DNA from: CAZZKG01 sp964654825 | GTDB taxonomy: Bacteria > Gemmatimonadota > CAZMKB01 | Reading direction: 5' to 3' | DNA length: 58,141 bases | Assembly (NCBI GenBank): GCA_964654825.1 | Contig: CAZZKG010000016.1 | Coordinates: 1 to 58,141, forward strand | Shown here: piece after piece, positions 1-9,783 of the stretch | Layout of the letters: each line of letters starts with the position of its first letter | Numbering within the stretch: the stretch's first letter is position 1 | Made by a program: the position numbers and the translations under genes | The notes under the pieces: model-generated | Seen by the model: the letters and a program-made list of their open reading frames with translations, nothing else | Told to the model about the DNA's origin: nothing | The model's database searches: none

Positions 1-17
1 CCCAAATTAAATTACAT

Positions 18-46
18 TTGACAAATGCCGGCTTTCCTGGTATAAT
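18..46 (+). promoter_or_regulatory. Sigma-70 promoter of the TonB receptor gene
   Basis: A perfect -35 TTGACA (18-23) and a perfect -10 TATAAT (41-46) are separated by 17 nt. Transcription would start near position 53, giving a 5' leader of about 215 nt before the receptor start codon at 268. No riboswitch motif was recognised in the leader. Confidence 0.75.
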
Positions 47-267
47 TCGACCGGGTTCAGTAAAAAATTTTTCACATCAAGAAATGCTCACAATATAACC
101 GAATCAGGCGATGGACTGTTTTCGATTCGTAACGCCATCTGTTCTCTTAGTATGCTCATCGATTATACCACCGGCACTCTACCGGTATGGGTTTCCCGAT
201 CTCAAAGGATCTTTTCGAGATAGAATGAACCGAAACCTTACTTCACAACCGTCACCCGGGAGGAAGG

Positions 268-3200
268 ATGCGAAGGATCGTAAGGAGCATCACCAGGTGT
301 AATCTCACTGCAGTCACTCTTCTTCTCACCTGCACATTTTTGCTGTCACCCGCACTGTCAAACGCACAGACCACCGCGAAAATCGAAGGAATCGTCACCG
401 ATGCTCAGACGGGCGAACCGCTCGAGAGCGCGCAGGTCACGGTCGAGGGGACTCTCCTGGGGAACATAACGAACAAGGACGGCTACTACTTCATTATCAA
501 TGTTCCCGTCGGTCTCCGGTCTGTTAAAGCGCAGATGATCGGATACCGCTCCCTGACGGTGAAGGATGTCAGGGTTCTCGCCGGACAGACCCACTCGGTC
601 GATTTCGTCCTCGAGTCCACGGTGATCGAACTGCCCGGCCAGGAGGTGATCGGTGACAGGGAGCCACTGATGGTGAGGGATAACACCGTGTCCAAGCAGA
701 GGTTCTCCGGTGAAACACAGCTCAATATCCCGGCTGACAACTACGGACAGGTGATCCAGCTGCAGGCGGGTGTCACCAGGTATGGCGGCGGTTACAACAT
801 CAGGGGCGGCAGGTCGACCGAGACGGCCGTTTATGTTGATGGTATCAACATCAAAAGCTACAATGAAGATTCCGCCAACCTGAACGTGGGTGAGAACGCG
901 GTCGAGGAAATCGATGTCATCACGGGCGGCTTCTCATCGGATTTCGGCGACGCCCAGTCCGGGATCATCAATATCGTCACCAAAGAGGGCGGTCAGAAGT
1001 ACTCGGGCCAGCTGAGGCTCGAAACCGATGAGTTTATGCCGAAGAGCTCCAACTACGGTTTCAACCGGGCCCAGGTGTCGGTAGGCGGACCGATACCGGC
1101 GGTCGCCGACAACCTCACCTTCTTCTTCTCAGCTGAGGCAACGGGTAAAGGTGACAAGTCGCCCAAGGCGTCGGGGTTTCTCGGAAGGACAGATGATATG
1201 TTCTGGCTCGCGGATTACTACAACCGGAGCCAGGAGGCAAGGGATTTCCTGGGACATGACCTCGACCTGGTCGCCATGCTCGAAGAGGCGCAGGTGAAGA
1301 ATCCGGATATGCCGATCCTTCACCTGGAAGATTACCGGATCGATCAGGGAGAATATCCGGGGAGACATCCCAACAATATCGGAGACCAGAGCAGGGTCCA
1401 GAGTAAGCTCGCCTGGCAGCCGCAGAAAAACATAAAATTGACCGGTACCCTGATGCTGGACCGTGACCAGGGGATGAGCTACAGCAGGGGAAGGATGTTT
1501 TTCACTCAATTCCGGAACCGGGTGAGCAGGGACACCAACGTCCTGGGTATCGTCGGCTACACCCACACCCTCAGCCAGTCTGCCGAACGATCGACCAACA
1601 TCCAGTTACGGGCCAGCTTTCAGCAGACCGCACTTCGGACCGGTAACAGCTACGATCTCAGTAATCCGATAGGTGATGAAATATACCCCGATCTCGGATT
1701 CCTGGGGCTGAAGCAGTTTCTGAACTACAGGGTCGGGAGCGTGCATTCGTTCCTCGATGGGATCAGGGGGTATGATGTCAACAGCCTGCAGGATGTTCTC
1801 GATAACTACCTGTATTCATTCGAGCTGGCTACTTCACGTAACGGAAGGAGTCCCTTCGGCATCCCGGGCAGTCCATTTGCTGATCAGGACGTGGGATACA
1901 ATAACTACATCAGGACCATGCACGAAGAGCGATGGAACTACCGGGCCGATTTCGACAGCCAGATCGATAAAATCCACAGGGTCAAGGCCGGTGCCGATCT
2001 CAAGTTCTGGGACATAGACCGTTACGAGAACAACCTCAACAGCGCGACATTCCTGAGTTTCTACGTCGCGAAGCCGGAAATGGAATCGTTCTACGTCGAG
2101 GACAGACTGGATTTCAACGATCTCGTCATTGATCTTGGCTTCAGGGTTGACTCGTTCACATCGGGCGTAAAGGCGCCGCGGGTCATCGGGGACCAGGAGG
2201 ATGCCCCCTCTGGTGATCCGGACAATCCCAACAGCAGGGAGGGCGGGGGAATTGATTCGCCGAGGTACACCGAAGTGAGTCCGCGGCTCGGGGTGGCGCA
2301 TCCCGTTACAGAGAAGACCCAGATAAGGCTGAGTTACGGGACAAAGTTCCAGGTCCCGCGTTTCCAGTACCTATACGACGGAATCAACATTGATCTTGGT
2401 GAACAGACCAACACCAACCAGTTTTTCGGAAATCCTTACATGGGTTTCAGAAAAACCACGAGCTTCGAGATTGGGATGACTACACTCCTTTCCGATAACT
2501 GGGTGCTTGATTTGGTCGGATACAACAGGGACATCGACGGAAATGTCTCAGCACGGTACATTCAGCAGAATCCGGACATCCCTTTTCTTAGGATTTACAC
2601 CAACACTGATTTCGGAAACGTGAAGGGAATGGATCTCACCCTCAGAAAGAGATTCAACCGCTACTACTCGATGGATGTCACTTACACAATGCTATTCGCG
2701 AGAAGCACCGGGACCGATCCCAATGACTTCGTACAGAACGAAGGTTTCTTTCTCGGGGGTGACCGCCCGCCGCTTCCCCCGGTCGAGACGGATCCCAACA
2801 ATTACGATCAGACCCATTCATTCAACTCCCAGTTCAATATGCAATTCCCCGCGGATTTCAGGGAAGGGACGAGACTTGGGAAGGCCCTGAAGAATACCGG
2901 TGTTTACGTCACGATGCACGCCAACAGCGGGAGGCCCTGGACCCGTCAGAACATGAATTTCGATTTTATCGAACACTCGAATGCGAGCAGGAACGGGTGG
3001 GATTTCTGGGCAGATCTGAGAGCCATCAGAGATTTTTCATGGGGCGGCCTCGAGTACTCGGTCTTTGTCGATGTCAGGAACCTCTTCGACAACATCAACC
3101 TGGGCACGCGCGGGGCATCGGTGTTCTCGAGCGCCGGGCTCACCAACGGTGTCTATCAGACCACGGGCAGCCCGGTGACCGATGGTCAGACGGTCCAGGA

Positions 3201-3456
3201 TGCGATCAACGGCATCGGCGCGGACGACCCGAGTCTTTACACAGAGCCACGACTCACCGATATCAATGGTGATGGCCTCTATAACGATACAGACAGAGAG
3301 ATCATCATCGACAGGCTGGATTTCAACGGCGATGGCAAGGTGACCGTTGATGAAGAACTCGCGATGAGGATGTTCTCCGAAGGGGCCCGTGACTGGAATC
3401 CCGGCAACTACGATATCCCGCGCCAGGTAAGGCTGGGGTTCGAGCTGAGATTTTAG
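268..3456 (+). CDS. TonB-dependent receptor with regulatory-like N-terminal domain and C-terminal calcium loops
   Basis: Outer-membrane transporter of the SusC/CirA-like type, 1062 residues. The ATG at 268 follows a GGGAGGAAGG ribosome binding site. A signal peptide occupies about residues 1-33. A carboxypeptidase-regulatory-like beta domain (about 37-115) comes next, then the plug (about 130-240, with YNIRGGRSTETAVYVDG and IINIVTKEGG), then a long beta-barrel ending in the typical aromatic strand RLGFELRF. The family imports large ligands using TonB energy, but the ligand cannot be read from the sequence. Odd feature: just before the last strand lie two EF-hand or dockerin-like loops (residues 998-1009 DINGDG and 1018-1029 DFNGDG), unusual in a barrel. 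The gene has its own promoter and converges on the next gene, so it looks monocistronic. Confidence 0.93.
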   Translation: MRRIVRSITRCNLTAVTLLLTCTFLLSPALSNAQTTAKIEGIVTDAQTGEPLESAQVTVEGTLLGNITNKDGYYFIINVPVGLRSVKAQMIGYRSLTVKDVRVLAGQTHSVDFVLESTVIELPGQEVIGDREPLMVRDNTVSKQRFSGETQLNIPADNYGQVIQLQAGVTRYGGGYNIRGGRSTETAVYVDGINIKSYNEDSANLNVGENAVEEIDVITGGFSSDFGDAQSGIINIVTKEGGQKYSGQLRLETDEFMPKSSNYGFNRAQVSVGGPIPAVADNLTFFFSAEATGKGDKSPKASGFLGRTDDMFWLADYYNRSQEARDFLGHDLDLVAMLEEAQVKNPDMPILHLEDYRIDQGEYPGRHPNNIGDQSRVQSKLAWQPQKNIKLTGTLMLDRDQGMSYSRGRMFFTQFRNRVSRDTNVLGIVGYTHTLSQSAERSTNIQLRASFQQTALRTGNSYDLSNPIGDEIYPDLGFLGLKQFLNYRVGSVHSFLDGIRGYDVNSLQDVLDNYLYSFELATSRNGRSPFGIPGSPFADQDVGYNNYIRTMHEERWNYRADFDSQIDKIHRVKAGADLKFWDIDRYENNLNSATFLSFYVAKPEMESFYVEDRLDFNDLVIDLGFRVDSFTSGVKAPRVIGDQEDAPSGDPDNPNSREGGGIDSPRYTEVSPRLGVAHPVTEKTQIRLSYGTKFQVPRFQYLYDGINIDLGEQTNTNQFFGNPYMGFRKTTSFEIGMTTLLSDNWVLDLVGYNRDIDGNVSARYIQQNPDIPFLRIYTNTDFGNVKGMDLTLRKRFNRYYSMDVTYTMLFARSTGTDPNDFVQNEGFFLGGDRPPLPPVETDPNNYDQTHSFNSQFNMQFPADFREGTRLGKALKNTGVYVTMHANSGRPWTRQNMNFDFIEHSNASRNGWDFWADLRAIRDFSWGGLEYSVFVDVRNLFDNINLGTRGASVFSSAGLTNGVYQTTGSPVTDGQTVQDAINGIGADDPSLYTEPRLTDINGDGLYNDTDREIIIDRLDFNGDGKVTVDEELAMRMFSEGARDWNPGNYDIPRQVRLGFELRF

Positions 3457-3532
3457 TATCCCGGGACACAAGGTCGCTCACTGCATCAGGTGGGGGGGAG
3501 CCTCTCGTTCTCCCGTCTGTTAGATATGTTCA

Positions 3533-5794
3533 TCACTTCAACAATGTCATCTTCCTCGAGATGGAAGAATCACCATTCCTCAAGATGTAAAGATAGACAC
3601 CGGAAGATACATTCTGCCCGTTGTCGTCACTGCCATCCCAGACTACCATGTGATTCCCGATTTCAAGCTCTGAATCTATAAGCGATCTCACGTGTCTACC
3701 ACGAATGCTGAAGATATCGAGTGTGATTTTTCCCTTCTTATCCTCGGGTATGCTGAAAGAAATCGTTGTTGACGGGTTGAAAGGATTAGGATAGTTCTGC
3801 GACATGCTGAATGATCTCGGGATTCCATTGCCAGTTTCATCTGGTCCTTCTATGCCAGATTGTTCGAGATATTCAAGGATCACCAGCCCCGCATAATTCT
3901 CGGCAAAGTAGATATAAGGATCGTCGAAAAAGACGTCATGAGATTGATGTTCAAAAGAATAATACCCCACTTCCACTGGATTCTCCGGGTCCTCTACCGA
4001 AATGATTCTTAACCCATAGACCTGATCTGAAACAAAGACAAGCAAACTCTCTACATGTAAAGCATTACAAAATCCGTTGATCTGATAGGAACTCACCTCA
4101 ATCGGATGCGTGGGATCGGTAATTGAGAGTACAATGAGGCGCAACCCTGCGGCAAGATAGATAAAAGTGTCATTGACATCCATATCATAAATAAAAGCTC
4201 CTGAAGTATTATAGGAACCTACCTCCACCGGATTTTCTGGGTCCGTAATAGACAGTACTTTGAGAGTATCTCTATCCCCTACATATGCGTAATCGCCATT
4301 CACGACTATCTTGTCTGCTTTATCTATTGAATCGTAAGATCCGATCTCCACAGGGTTTCGTGGGTCTGTGACGGAGATGACTCTGACCCCCTCTTGGTAA
4401 TCAGCGATGAAGGCATACGCTCCTTCAACATACACATCCTTCGCATCACCAGGAGTGTCGCAGAGGCCAATCTCGATTGGATTGGTCGGATCTTCAAGTG
4501 AAATGATCCTGAGCCCCTCTTCACCGTTGGCAAGATAGGCAAGTAAATCCCCGACCACGGCGTTTTTTACATAGCCGGGAGGATCATAATAACCCAGTTC
4601 AACCGGTCTGTCAGGTTCGAGGATGGAGATTGTTCTGAAAGTGCTCTGCCAGTTGCCGTCTGATTCAAGCACGAAGGCATATGGGTAACGGACATAGGTA
4701 TTATCTATATAGATTGGAGTCTTGAATGAACCTACCTCCACCGGGTTTTGGAGATCTGATACCGAGAAGATACGCAGACCTCCATATTTATCGGCGATAT
4801 AGGCATACGAATCGTTCACTACGATATCTTCTGCAGAGGAATATGATGGGCAATTACCGATCTCGTACGGTTCTGATGGATTCTCGACAGATAATATTCG
4901 AAGGCCTTCAAGAAAAGTTGCGATAAAGGCGTATGATCCCTGCACATCAATCGCTCTGACCCAATCCAAGTGCTCAAAAGAGTAACTTCCAACTTCGATT
5001 GGATTCATCGGATCTTCCACAGAGACAATTCGAAAATCTGAGATCCAATCCCGATCGAGATACGCGTACGAGCCGGCCAGCTTCACATCCAGGGCTGGAT
5101 AACTATACTGGCCGACCATGGTCGGGTTGACAGGATCTTCGATCGAAATAATAGAGAATTTAGCTTCGATATTTGCGACATATGCATATCCATCATTGAC
5201 AACTATATCCCTCGGTTCTCCGAATGTGTTATACTGACCGACTTCTTCCGGATTCTGTATATCCGAGATCGAAATGATCCTGAGGCCTTCAGATAGAACT
5301 CCAACATAGGCATACATGCTGTCGACGGCCAGTCCCAGTATGCCATCAGAAGTTTCGTAAAAGCTCACTTCGAACGGTTCTTCTGGCTGGGATACAGAAT
5401 AGATTGCAAGCCCCTTACTGCAAGAGATGAACAGATTTTCATTGAAACAGACGATGCTGTTCACAAAACCCGGGGTCAGAACCTGACTCAGCATCCTGGG
5501 ATTCTCATGGTCGGAAGTGTCGATGATATAGATACCATTCCCGGTACTAACGAAGGCGAGGTTTCTCACCTCATCTATTGCGACATTGTAGGATGCTCCA
5601 GCGGGGAACAAACCGACTTTTCTCACATTCAGAGAATCTCCCTGTAAGAATCCCCGATCGATCATGGACTGTGATTCGGTGCTCTGGATAGAGTGGATTT
5701 CAGTCGAATAAAGCAGTGGATATTCTTCCCGCACCACAGTCGAGATGAATGTTGCAATGACGATTATCATGGTCTTTGAGAAATACTTGCGCAT
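3533..5794 (-). CDS. Exported LVIVD-repeat beta-propeller protein with FlgD-like C-terminal sorting tail
   Basis: A 753-residue surface or secreted protein. The N-terminus is a probable signal sequence (MRKYFSKTMIIVIATF). The body is about a dozen repeats of roughly 42 residues with the pattern 'G-Y-A-Y-V-A-D...L-R-I-I-S-V-x-D-P-x-N-P-V-E-V-G-S-Y', the LVIVD repeat, predicted to form beta-propellers. Residues about 663-753 form a tail beginning SMSQNYPNPFNPSTT and ending SRKMTLLK, the FlgD-like/type IX-like sorting module common in FCB-group bacteria. No enzymatic residues were recognised, and a binding or structural role is an inference. It converges on the TonB receptor with a 76-nt gap and lies in AT-richer DNA than its neighbours. 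Confidence 0.88.
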   Translation of the reverse strand: MRKYFSKTMIIVIATFISTVVREEYPLLYSTEIHSIQSTESQSMIDRGFLQGDSLNVRKVGLFPAGASYNVAIDEVRNLAFVSTGNGIYIIDTSDHENPRMLSQVLTPGFVNSIVCFNENLFISCSKGLAIYSVSQPEEPFEVSFYETSDGILGLAVDSMYAYVGVLSEGLRIISISDIQNPEEVGQYNTFGEPRDIVVNDGYAYVANIEAKFSIISIEDPVNPTMVGQYSYPALDVKLAGSYAYLDRDWISDFRIVSVEDPMNPIEVGSYSFEHLDWVRAIDVQGSYAFIATFLEGLRILSVENPSEPYEIGNCPSYSSAEDIVVNDSYAYIADKYGGLRIFSVSDLQNPVEVGSFKTPIYIDNTYVRYPYAFVLESDGNWQSTFRTISILEPDRPVELGYYDPPGYVKNAVVGDLLAYLANGEEGLRIISLEDPTNPIEIGLCDTPGDAKDVYVEGAYAFIADYQEGVRVISVTDPRNPVEIGSYDSIDKADKIVVNGDYAYVGDRDTLKVLSITDPENPVEVGSYNTSGAFIYDMDVNDTFIYLAAGLRLIVLSITDPTHPIEVSSYQINGFCNALHVESLLVFVSDQVYGLRIISVEDPENPVEVGYYSFEHQSHDVFFDDPYIYFAENYAGLVILEYLEQSGIEGPDETGNGIPRSFSMSQNYPNPFNPSTTISFSIPEDKKGKITLDIFSIRGRHVRSLIDSELEIGNHMVVWDGSDDNGQNVSSGVYLYILRNGDSSISRKMTLLK

Positions 5795-6347
5795 AACACC
5801 AACTCCTTTGTTGTGCAGTTAAACAAATATAATGGTTCATCGATCGAATCGTACTCCAATTCGAAAATCTTCCGAGTGAGTTGATCATATTGCCGTAATA
5901 ATATATGCAGTCTCAATGAATAATTGTAACGAAAAGGATGATTCTTACAATTATACCAATCCTCATTCAAATTGTTACAATAAAATTAACTTTTCAGTCA
6001 TATTACAAAGTTTTCGGAAAGAGCCGACTTTTTGCATGGAGAATATGGTAACAGGATTTCAACTCCTGATGTAACCGCCTTCATGGAGCTACCTGTCCGA
6101 ACTGGATGGGCTTAGGTCACGTTCACCGGTACACAACGCAGCACTTAGATTTGAGATGAATACCATCTCAGTGTGGACCTGATCCTGATCACCCGATACA
6201 CCACACTTTCCCTTGACAAAACCCGCCGAATTGTCGAAATATCATATGCGAAGCCACTTACCGGAAGCGAAGCAAATCGTTTGGAAGTCTTTTGCAGATG
6301 TGAAACCGATTTCGAGGAATTGATACTACAGTGAGGAGTTATTCAGT
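5795..6347. other. Divergent intergenic region, no gene seen
   Basis: About 550 nt between the divergent LVIVD-repeat and pdhA genes. The left half (about 5880-6020) is AT-rich and holds the minus-strand promoter candidate. On the plus strand a perfect TTGACA at 6213-6218 has only weak -10 options (AAATAT at 18 nt), so the PDH operon promoter is a tentative call. The short frames here lack ribosome binding sites and recognisable protein sequence. Confidence 0.5.
5950..5980 (-). promoter_or_regulatory. Candidate extended -10 promoter of the LVIVD-repeat gene
   Basis: On the minus strand a perfect TATAAT (5955 to 5950) is preceded by TG one base upstream (TGgTATAAT, extended -10), with only a poor -35 (TTGTAA, 19-nt spacer). 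It lies about 155 nt upstream of the start codon at 5794. Confidence 0.45.
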
Positions 6348-7442
6348 ATGATAACGAGCCAGGATGTCAACGTGTTTAAAGAGAAGAAGATAGAGCAGTA
6401 CAGAATCCTTGATGAAAACGGGACCGTCGTCCGGGACGAGGTTCCTGATCTCTCCGATCTTGCCCTGAAAGATCTCTACGGCTGGATGGTGTTCTCGAGA
6501 GCGTTCGATCAGCGCTGTCTCAAGCTCCAGAGGCAGGGGCGGCTTGGGACCTATGCCCCGCTCTCGGGACAGGAAGCTGCGTTTCTGGCCAGTGCCTATG
6601 CTCTCGAGGAGAGGGACTGGTTGTTCCCGTCTTACCGGGAGCACGCTTCCCTGATGGTGAGAGGCCTGCCGCCGGAGTACATCCTCATCTACTGGAACGG
6701 TAACGAAGAGGGGAACAGAATTCCCGACGGTGTAAACGTTTTCACCGTTTCCATTCCGATAGCCACCCAGGCGGTGCATGCCACCGGATTCAGCTGGGCT
6801 GCAAAAATCAAGGGTGACGACGTGGCGGCACTCGCTTACTTCGGCGACGGCGGGACAAGTGAAGGGGATTTTCACGAAGCGCTGAATTATGCCGGGGTAT
6901 TCCAGACACCGACCATCTTCTTTTGCAGTAACAACCAGTTCGCCATCTCATACCCGAGGTCGAAACAGACTCATGCGGTGACGATAGCCCAGAAAGCAAT
7001 CGCTTACGGCATCCCCGGTGTCCAGGTGGACGGCAATGACGCACTCGCGGTGTACAAGGTCACGAAGGAGGCCGTGGACAGAGCTCACCGGGGTGAAGGC
7101 CCCACCCTGATCGAAGCCGTCACGTACCGGTACGGGCCCCACACGACCGCCGATGATCCGAAGCGGTACAGGAGCGATGATGAGCTCAACGAGTGGTTGG
7201 CGAAAGACCCCATCATCAGAATGCGTAAGTATCTCGAGACGAGGGGTATCTGGGATGATACGGATGAAGAGGGATTGAAGAAGGATGTTGAGGAGAAGAT
7301 AAAACAGACGATCGAGAAATACGAAAACATGCCCGAAAGAGAGTACGGGGAGGTGTTCAAATACCTCTATGCCGAAATGACACCTGTCCTCGAAGAGCAG
7401 ATGAAAGAGCTCGGTGAATTGATAGAGAGAGAAAGCGAGTGA
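6348..7442 (+). CDS. pdhA: Pyruvate dehydrogenase E1 component, alpha subunit
   Basis: A 364-residue thiamine-diphosphate enzyme subunit. With the beta subunit it decarboxylates pyruvate and reductively acetylates the lipoyl group of E2. The TPP-binding motif GDGGTSEGDFHEALN...SNNQFAIS (GDG to NN, about residues 166-197) is intact, and so is the phosphorylation-loop-like YRYGPHTTADDP. Length is normal for heterotetrameric E1alpha. The start ATG is preceded by GAGGAG at a proper distance. It is the first gene of pdhA-pdhB-pdhC-lpdA, and the beta subunit begins 4 nt after its stop. A branched-chain 2-oxoacid E1 is the main alternative. The N-terminal sequence and overall form look like Gram-positive-type pyruvate E1alpha, but substrate is not proven. 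Confidence 0.92.
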   Translation: MITSQDVNVFKEKKIEQYRILDENGTVVRDEVPDLSDLALKDLYGWMVFSRAFDQRCLKLQRQGRLGTYAPLSGQEAAFLASAYALEERDWLFPSYREHASLMVRGLPPEYILIYWNGNEEGNRIPDGVNVFTVSIPIATQAVHATGFSWAAKIKGDDVAALAYFGDGGTSEGDFHEALNYAGVFQTPTIFFCSNNQFAISYPRSKQTHAVTIAQKAIAYGIPGVQVDGNDALAVYKVTKEAVDRAHRGEGPTLIEAVTYRYGPHTTADDPKRYRSDDELNEWLAKDPIIRMRKYLETRGIWDDTDEEGLKKDVEEKIKQTIEKYENMPEREYGEVFKYLYAEMTPVLEEQMKELGELIERESE

Positions 7443-7446
7443 TTGT

Positions 7447-8424
7447 ATGGCTCACATGAATCTTATTCAAGCGATCAGCAGCGCGCTGAAATACGAGATG
7501 GGAAGGGATGATAACGTTGTTGTGCTCGGTGAAGACGTGGGGGTGAACGGTGGTGTGTTCCGGGCCACAGACGGTCTCTATGACGAGTTCGGTGCAGATC
7601 GGGTGATCGACACACCCCTGTCCGAGGTCGGTATCGTCGGGTGCGCGATCGGCATGGCTGTGTATGGACTGAAACCAGTCGCCGAGATCCAGTTTATGGG
7701 TTTTCTGCCTCCCGCTTATGACCAGATCATCTCTCACGCCAGCAGGATCCGTCACCGGAGCCGCGGCAGGTTTTCCGCTCCGATGGTAATCAGGTTGCCC
7801 TACGGCGGTGGGATACACGCTCCGGAACATCACTCCGAGAGTACAGAGGCGGTATACATTCACACTCCGGGGATCAAAGTGGTCACCCCCTCGACTCCGA
7901 GCGATGCGAAGGGTCTTCTCATCAGCTCGATCAGGGACCCCGACCCGGTTCTCTTCCTCGAACCGAAGAGGATCTACCGAGCCTACCGTGAGGAGATCCC
8001 GGAGGGAGAACACACAGTCCCTCTCGGTAAAGCGAACGTAGTGAGGGAAGGAAGCGATTGCACCCTCATCGCGTGGGGAGCGATGGTTCCCGTCGCGATC
8101 GACGCCGCAGAACGGGCGGCCGCGAAGGGCGCCGATATCGAGGTGATCGACCTTAGGACTCTCTCCCCGTATGACAGGGACACAATAATCGAATCGGTAC
8201 AAAAGACGAAGAGAGCGATCGTACTCCACGAAGCACCGAAAACGTGCGGGTTCGGTGCCGAACTCTCCGCCATGCTGATGGAGGAGGCTATCCTGCATCT
8301 CGAGGCGCCTGTCCAGAGGGTCACCGGGTTCGACACTCCAATGCCGCTTCCCACGATGGAGAAACTGTACCTTCCCGATGCCGGTCGGGTGATGATGGCC
8401 GTCGAAAAGGTTATGGAATTCTGA
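7447..8424 (+). CDS. pdhB: Pyruvate dehydrogenase E1 component, beta subunit
   Basis: A 325-residue partner of the alpha subunit in the alpha2beta2 E1 tetramer. The N-terminal pyrimidine-binding domain contains VVVLGEDVGVNGGVFRATDG and the effector-like TPLSEVGIVGCAIGMA. The C-terminal transketolase domain holds DLRTLSPYDRDTI and ends VTGFDTPMPLPTMEKLYLPD, all standard for E1beta. The ATG lies 4 nt after the alpha-subunit stop, so translation is probably coupled. The next gene (E2) starts 90 nt downstream in the same operon. Confidence 0.93.
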   Translation: MAHMNLIQAISSALKYEMGRDDNVVVLGEDVGVNGGVFRATDGLYDEFGADRVIDTPLSEVGIVGCAIGMAVYGLKPVAEIQFMGFLPPAYDQIISHASRIRHRSRGRFSAPMVIRLPYGGGIHAPEHHSESTEAVYIHTPGIKVVTPSTPSDAKGLLISSIRDPDPVLFLEPKRIYRAYREEIPEGEHTVPLGKANVVREGSDCTLIAWGAMVPVAIDAAERAAAKGADIEVIDLRTLSPYDRDTIIESVQKTKRAIVLHEAPKTCGFGAELSAMLMEEAILHLEAPVQRVTGFDTPMPLPTMEKLYLPDAGRVMMAVEKVMEF

Positions 8425-8514
8425 TATCCATTCGTGTATATTAATTCCGGCATCGATCCAGATCGAATACACTGTCAGATCCTTCCGGCTCTCGTACTGT
8501 GATGGAGGTAAAAA

Positions 8515-9783
8515 TTGGCCTATGAATTCGTATTGCCGGATCTGGGAGAAGGCATAGCCGAAGGCGAGATCATCAAGTGGCTCGTCCGGGTCGGTGATCA
8601 TGTCGAAGAGGATCAGACGCTCGTCGAAATCGAAACCGACAAGGCCGCGGTGGAAATCCCCTCACCCAGGGAGGGATACATACTCGAGCTCAGGGGAGAG
8701 GAAGGAGACCTTGTAAAAGTCGGCGAGATTCTGCTCGTGATCGGAGAAGAGAAAGCCCAGGCGGTCGCACCGGCTATTTCCGGTAAAAAGAAAGCGGCGA
8801 AGTCCAAAAAGAGTGGACCGGAAGGTGGAAAAACCGATGTGAAGGAGCAGAAGGTGGCACGGGGATCAGCTCCTCCTTCAGCCGGTCCGATCCTGGCAAC
8901 CCCTTCGACGAGAAAACTCGCACGAGAGCTCGGCGTAGATCTCTCGACCGTGCGTGGAACCGGAAAAGACGGCAGAATATCCGCTGATGATGTCCGTGTC
9001 GCGAAAGAAGCTTCCGCCGGGAAGCCCGGTCTGCCTGCCGCCACATCTCAGGTCGAGGGGGGGGCGGTTTCTGAACCCGGACCGGAAGAAACGATCCCGG
9101 TGAGAAGTCTCAGGCGCAAGATCGCACAGAAGATGATCGAATCCTGGAGGACGATCCCTCACGTCACCCACGTCGAAGAAGTCGAAGTGACATCACTCGT
9201 CCGGTTGAGAGCCGAGATGAACAGTGTCATGGAAGAGGAAGGTGTCAAACTGACCTACCTCCCGTTCATCCTGAAGGCGATCGTCCCCGCACTGAGGCGT
9301 TTCCCTCAGTTCAACGCGGTTTTCGACGAAACCGCCGAAGAGGTTATCCTTAAAAGATATTACAACATCGGGATTGCAACAGCCACCGAAGCCGGCCTCA
9401 TGGTGCCTGTGGTAAAGGCCGTGGATGAAAAGAACATCACCGACCTGTCGCGGGAGATCACGAAACTCTCCGAGGAAGCCCGGACCAGGAAGATCGCGCT
9501 AGACGACCTGAAGCACGGAACCTTTTCGGTAACCAACTACGGCTCCATCGGAGGTCTCTTCGGTACCCCTATCATAAACCATCCCGAGGTGGCGATCCTC
9601 GGTATCGGGCGAATCCAGAAACGACCGGTCGTGTCGGGTGATGAGATCAAAGCGGCTCACATTCTCTACTTCTCCCTCTCCTTCGATCACCGGATAGCAG
9701 ATGGTAAAGATGCAGCTGAATTCGTGAACGCGATCAGGAAATACCTGGAAAATCCCAACCTGCTCTTTTTGGAGATGGCGTAA
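8515..9783 (+). CDS. pdhC: Dihydrolipoamide acetyltransferase, E2 component
   Basis: A 422-residue core subunit that transfers the acetyl group from lipoamide to CoA. The start is TTG, chosen because it lies 5 nt after GGAGGTAAAA and begins the canonical AYEFVLPDLGEGIAEGEI. Domains: one lipoyl domain (about 1-80, lipoylated Lys in ETDKAAVEI), a flexible Lys/Pro/Ala linker, a peripheral subunit-binding domain (about 123-160, TPSTRKLARELGVDLSTVRGTG), a second linker, then the catalytic domain (about 190-422) with the active-site SFDHRIADGKDAAEF near the C-terminus. It abuts lpdA directly: the E2 TAA is followed at once by the lpdA ATG. Confidence 0.93.
   Translation: MAYEFVLPDLGEGIAEGEIIKWLVRVGDHVEEDQTLVEIETDKAAVEIPSPREGYILELRGEEGDLVKVGEILLVIGEEKAQAVAPAISGKKKAAKSKKSGPEGGKTDVKEQKVARGSAPPSAGPILATPSTRKLARELGVDLSTVRGTGKDGRISADDVRVAKEASAGKPGLPAATSQVEGGAVSEPGPEETIPVRSLRRKIAQKMIESWRTIPHVTHVEEVEVTSLVRLRAEMNSVMEEEGVKLTYLPFILKAIVPALRRFPQFNAVFDETAEEVILKRYYNIGIATATEAGLMVPVVKAVDEKNITDLSREITKLSEEARTRKIALDDLKHGTFSVTNYGSIGGLFGTPIINHPEVAILGIGRIQKRPVVSGDEIKAAHILYFSLSFDHRIADGKDAAEFVNAIRKYLENPNLLFLEMA

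Noticed and set aside
111..302. 63-residue ORF overlapping the TonB receptor start
   Set aside because: No ribosome binding site; it lies in the leader after a strong promoter and overlaps the signal peptide in another frame.
3501..3523. Possible bidirectional terminator GGGAG-loop-CTCCC between convergent genes
   Set aside because: Only a 5-bp stem and no T-tract on either side.
7357..8601. 414-residue minus-strand ORF antisense to pdhB
   Set aside because: Mirror frame of a well-conserved gene, with composition typical of antisense shadows and no domain.
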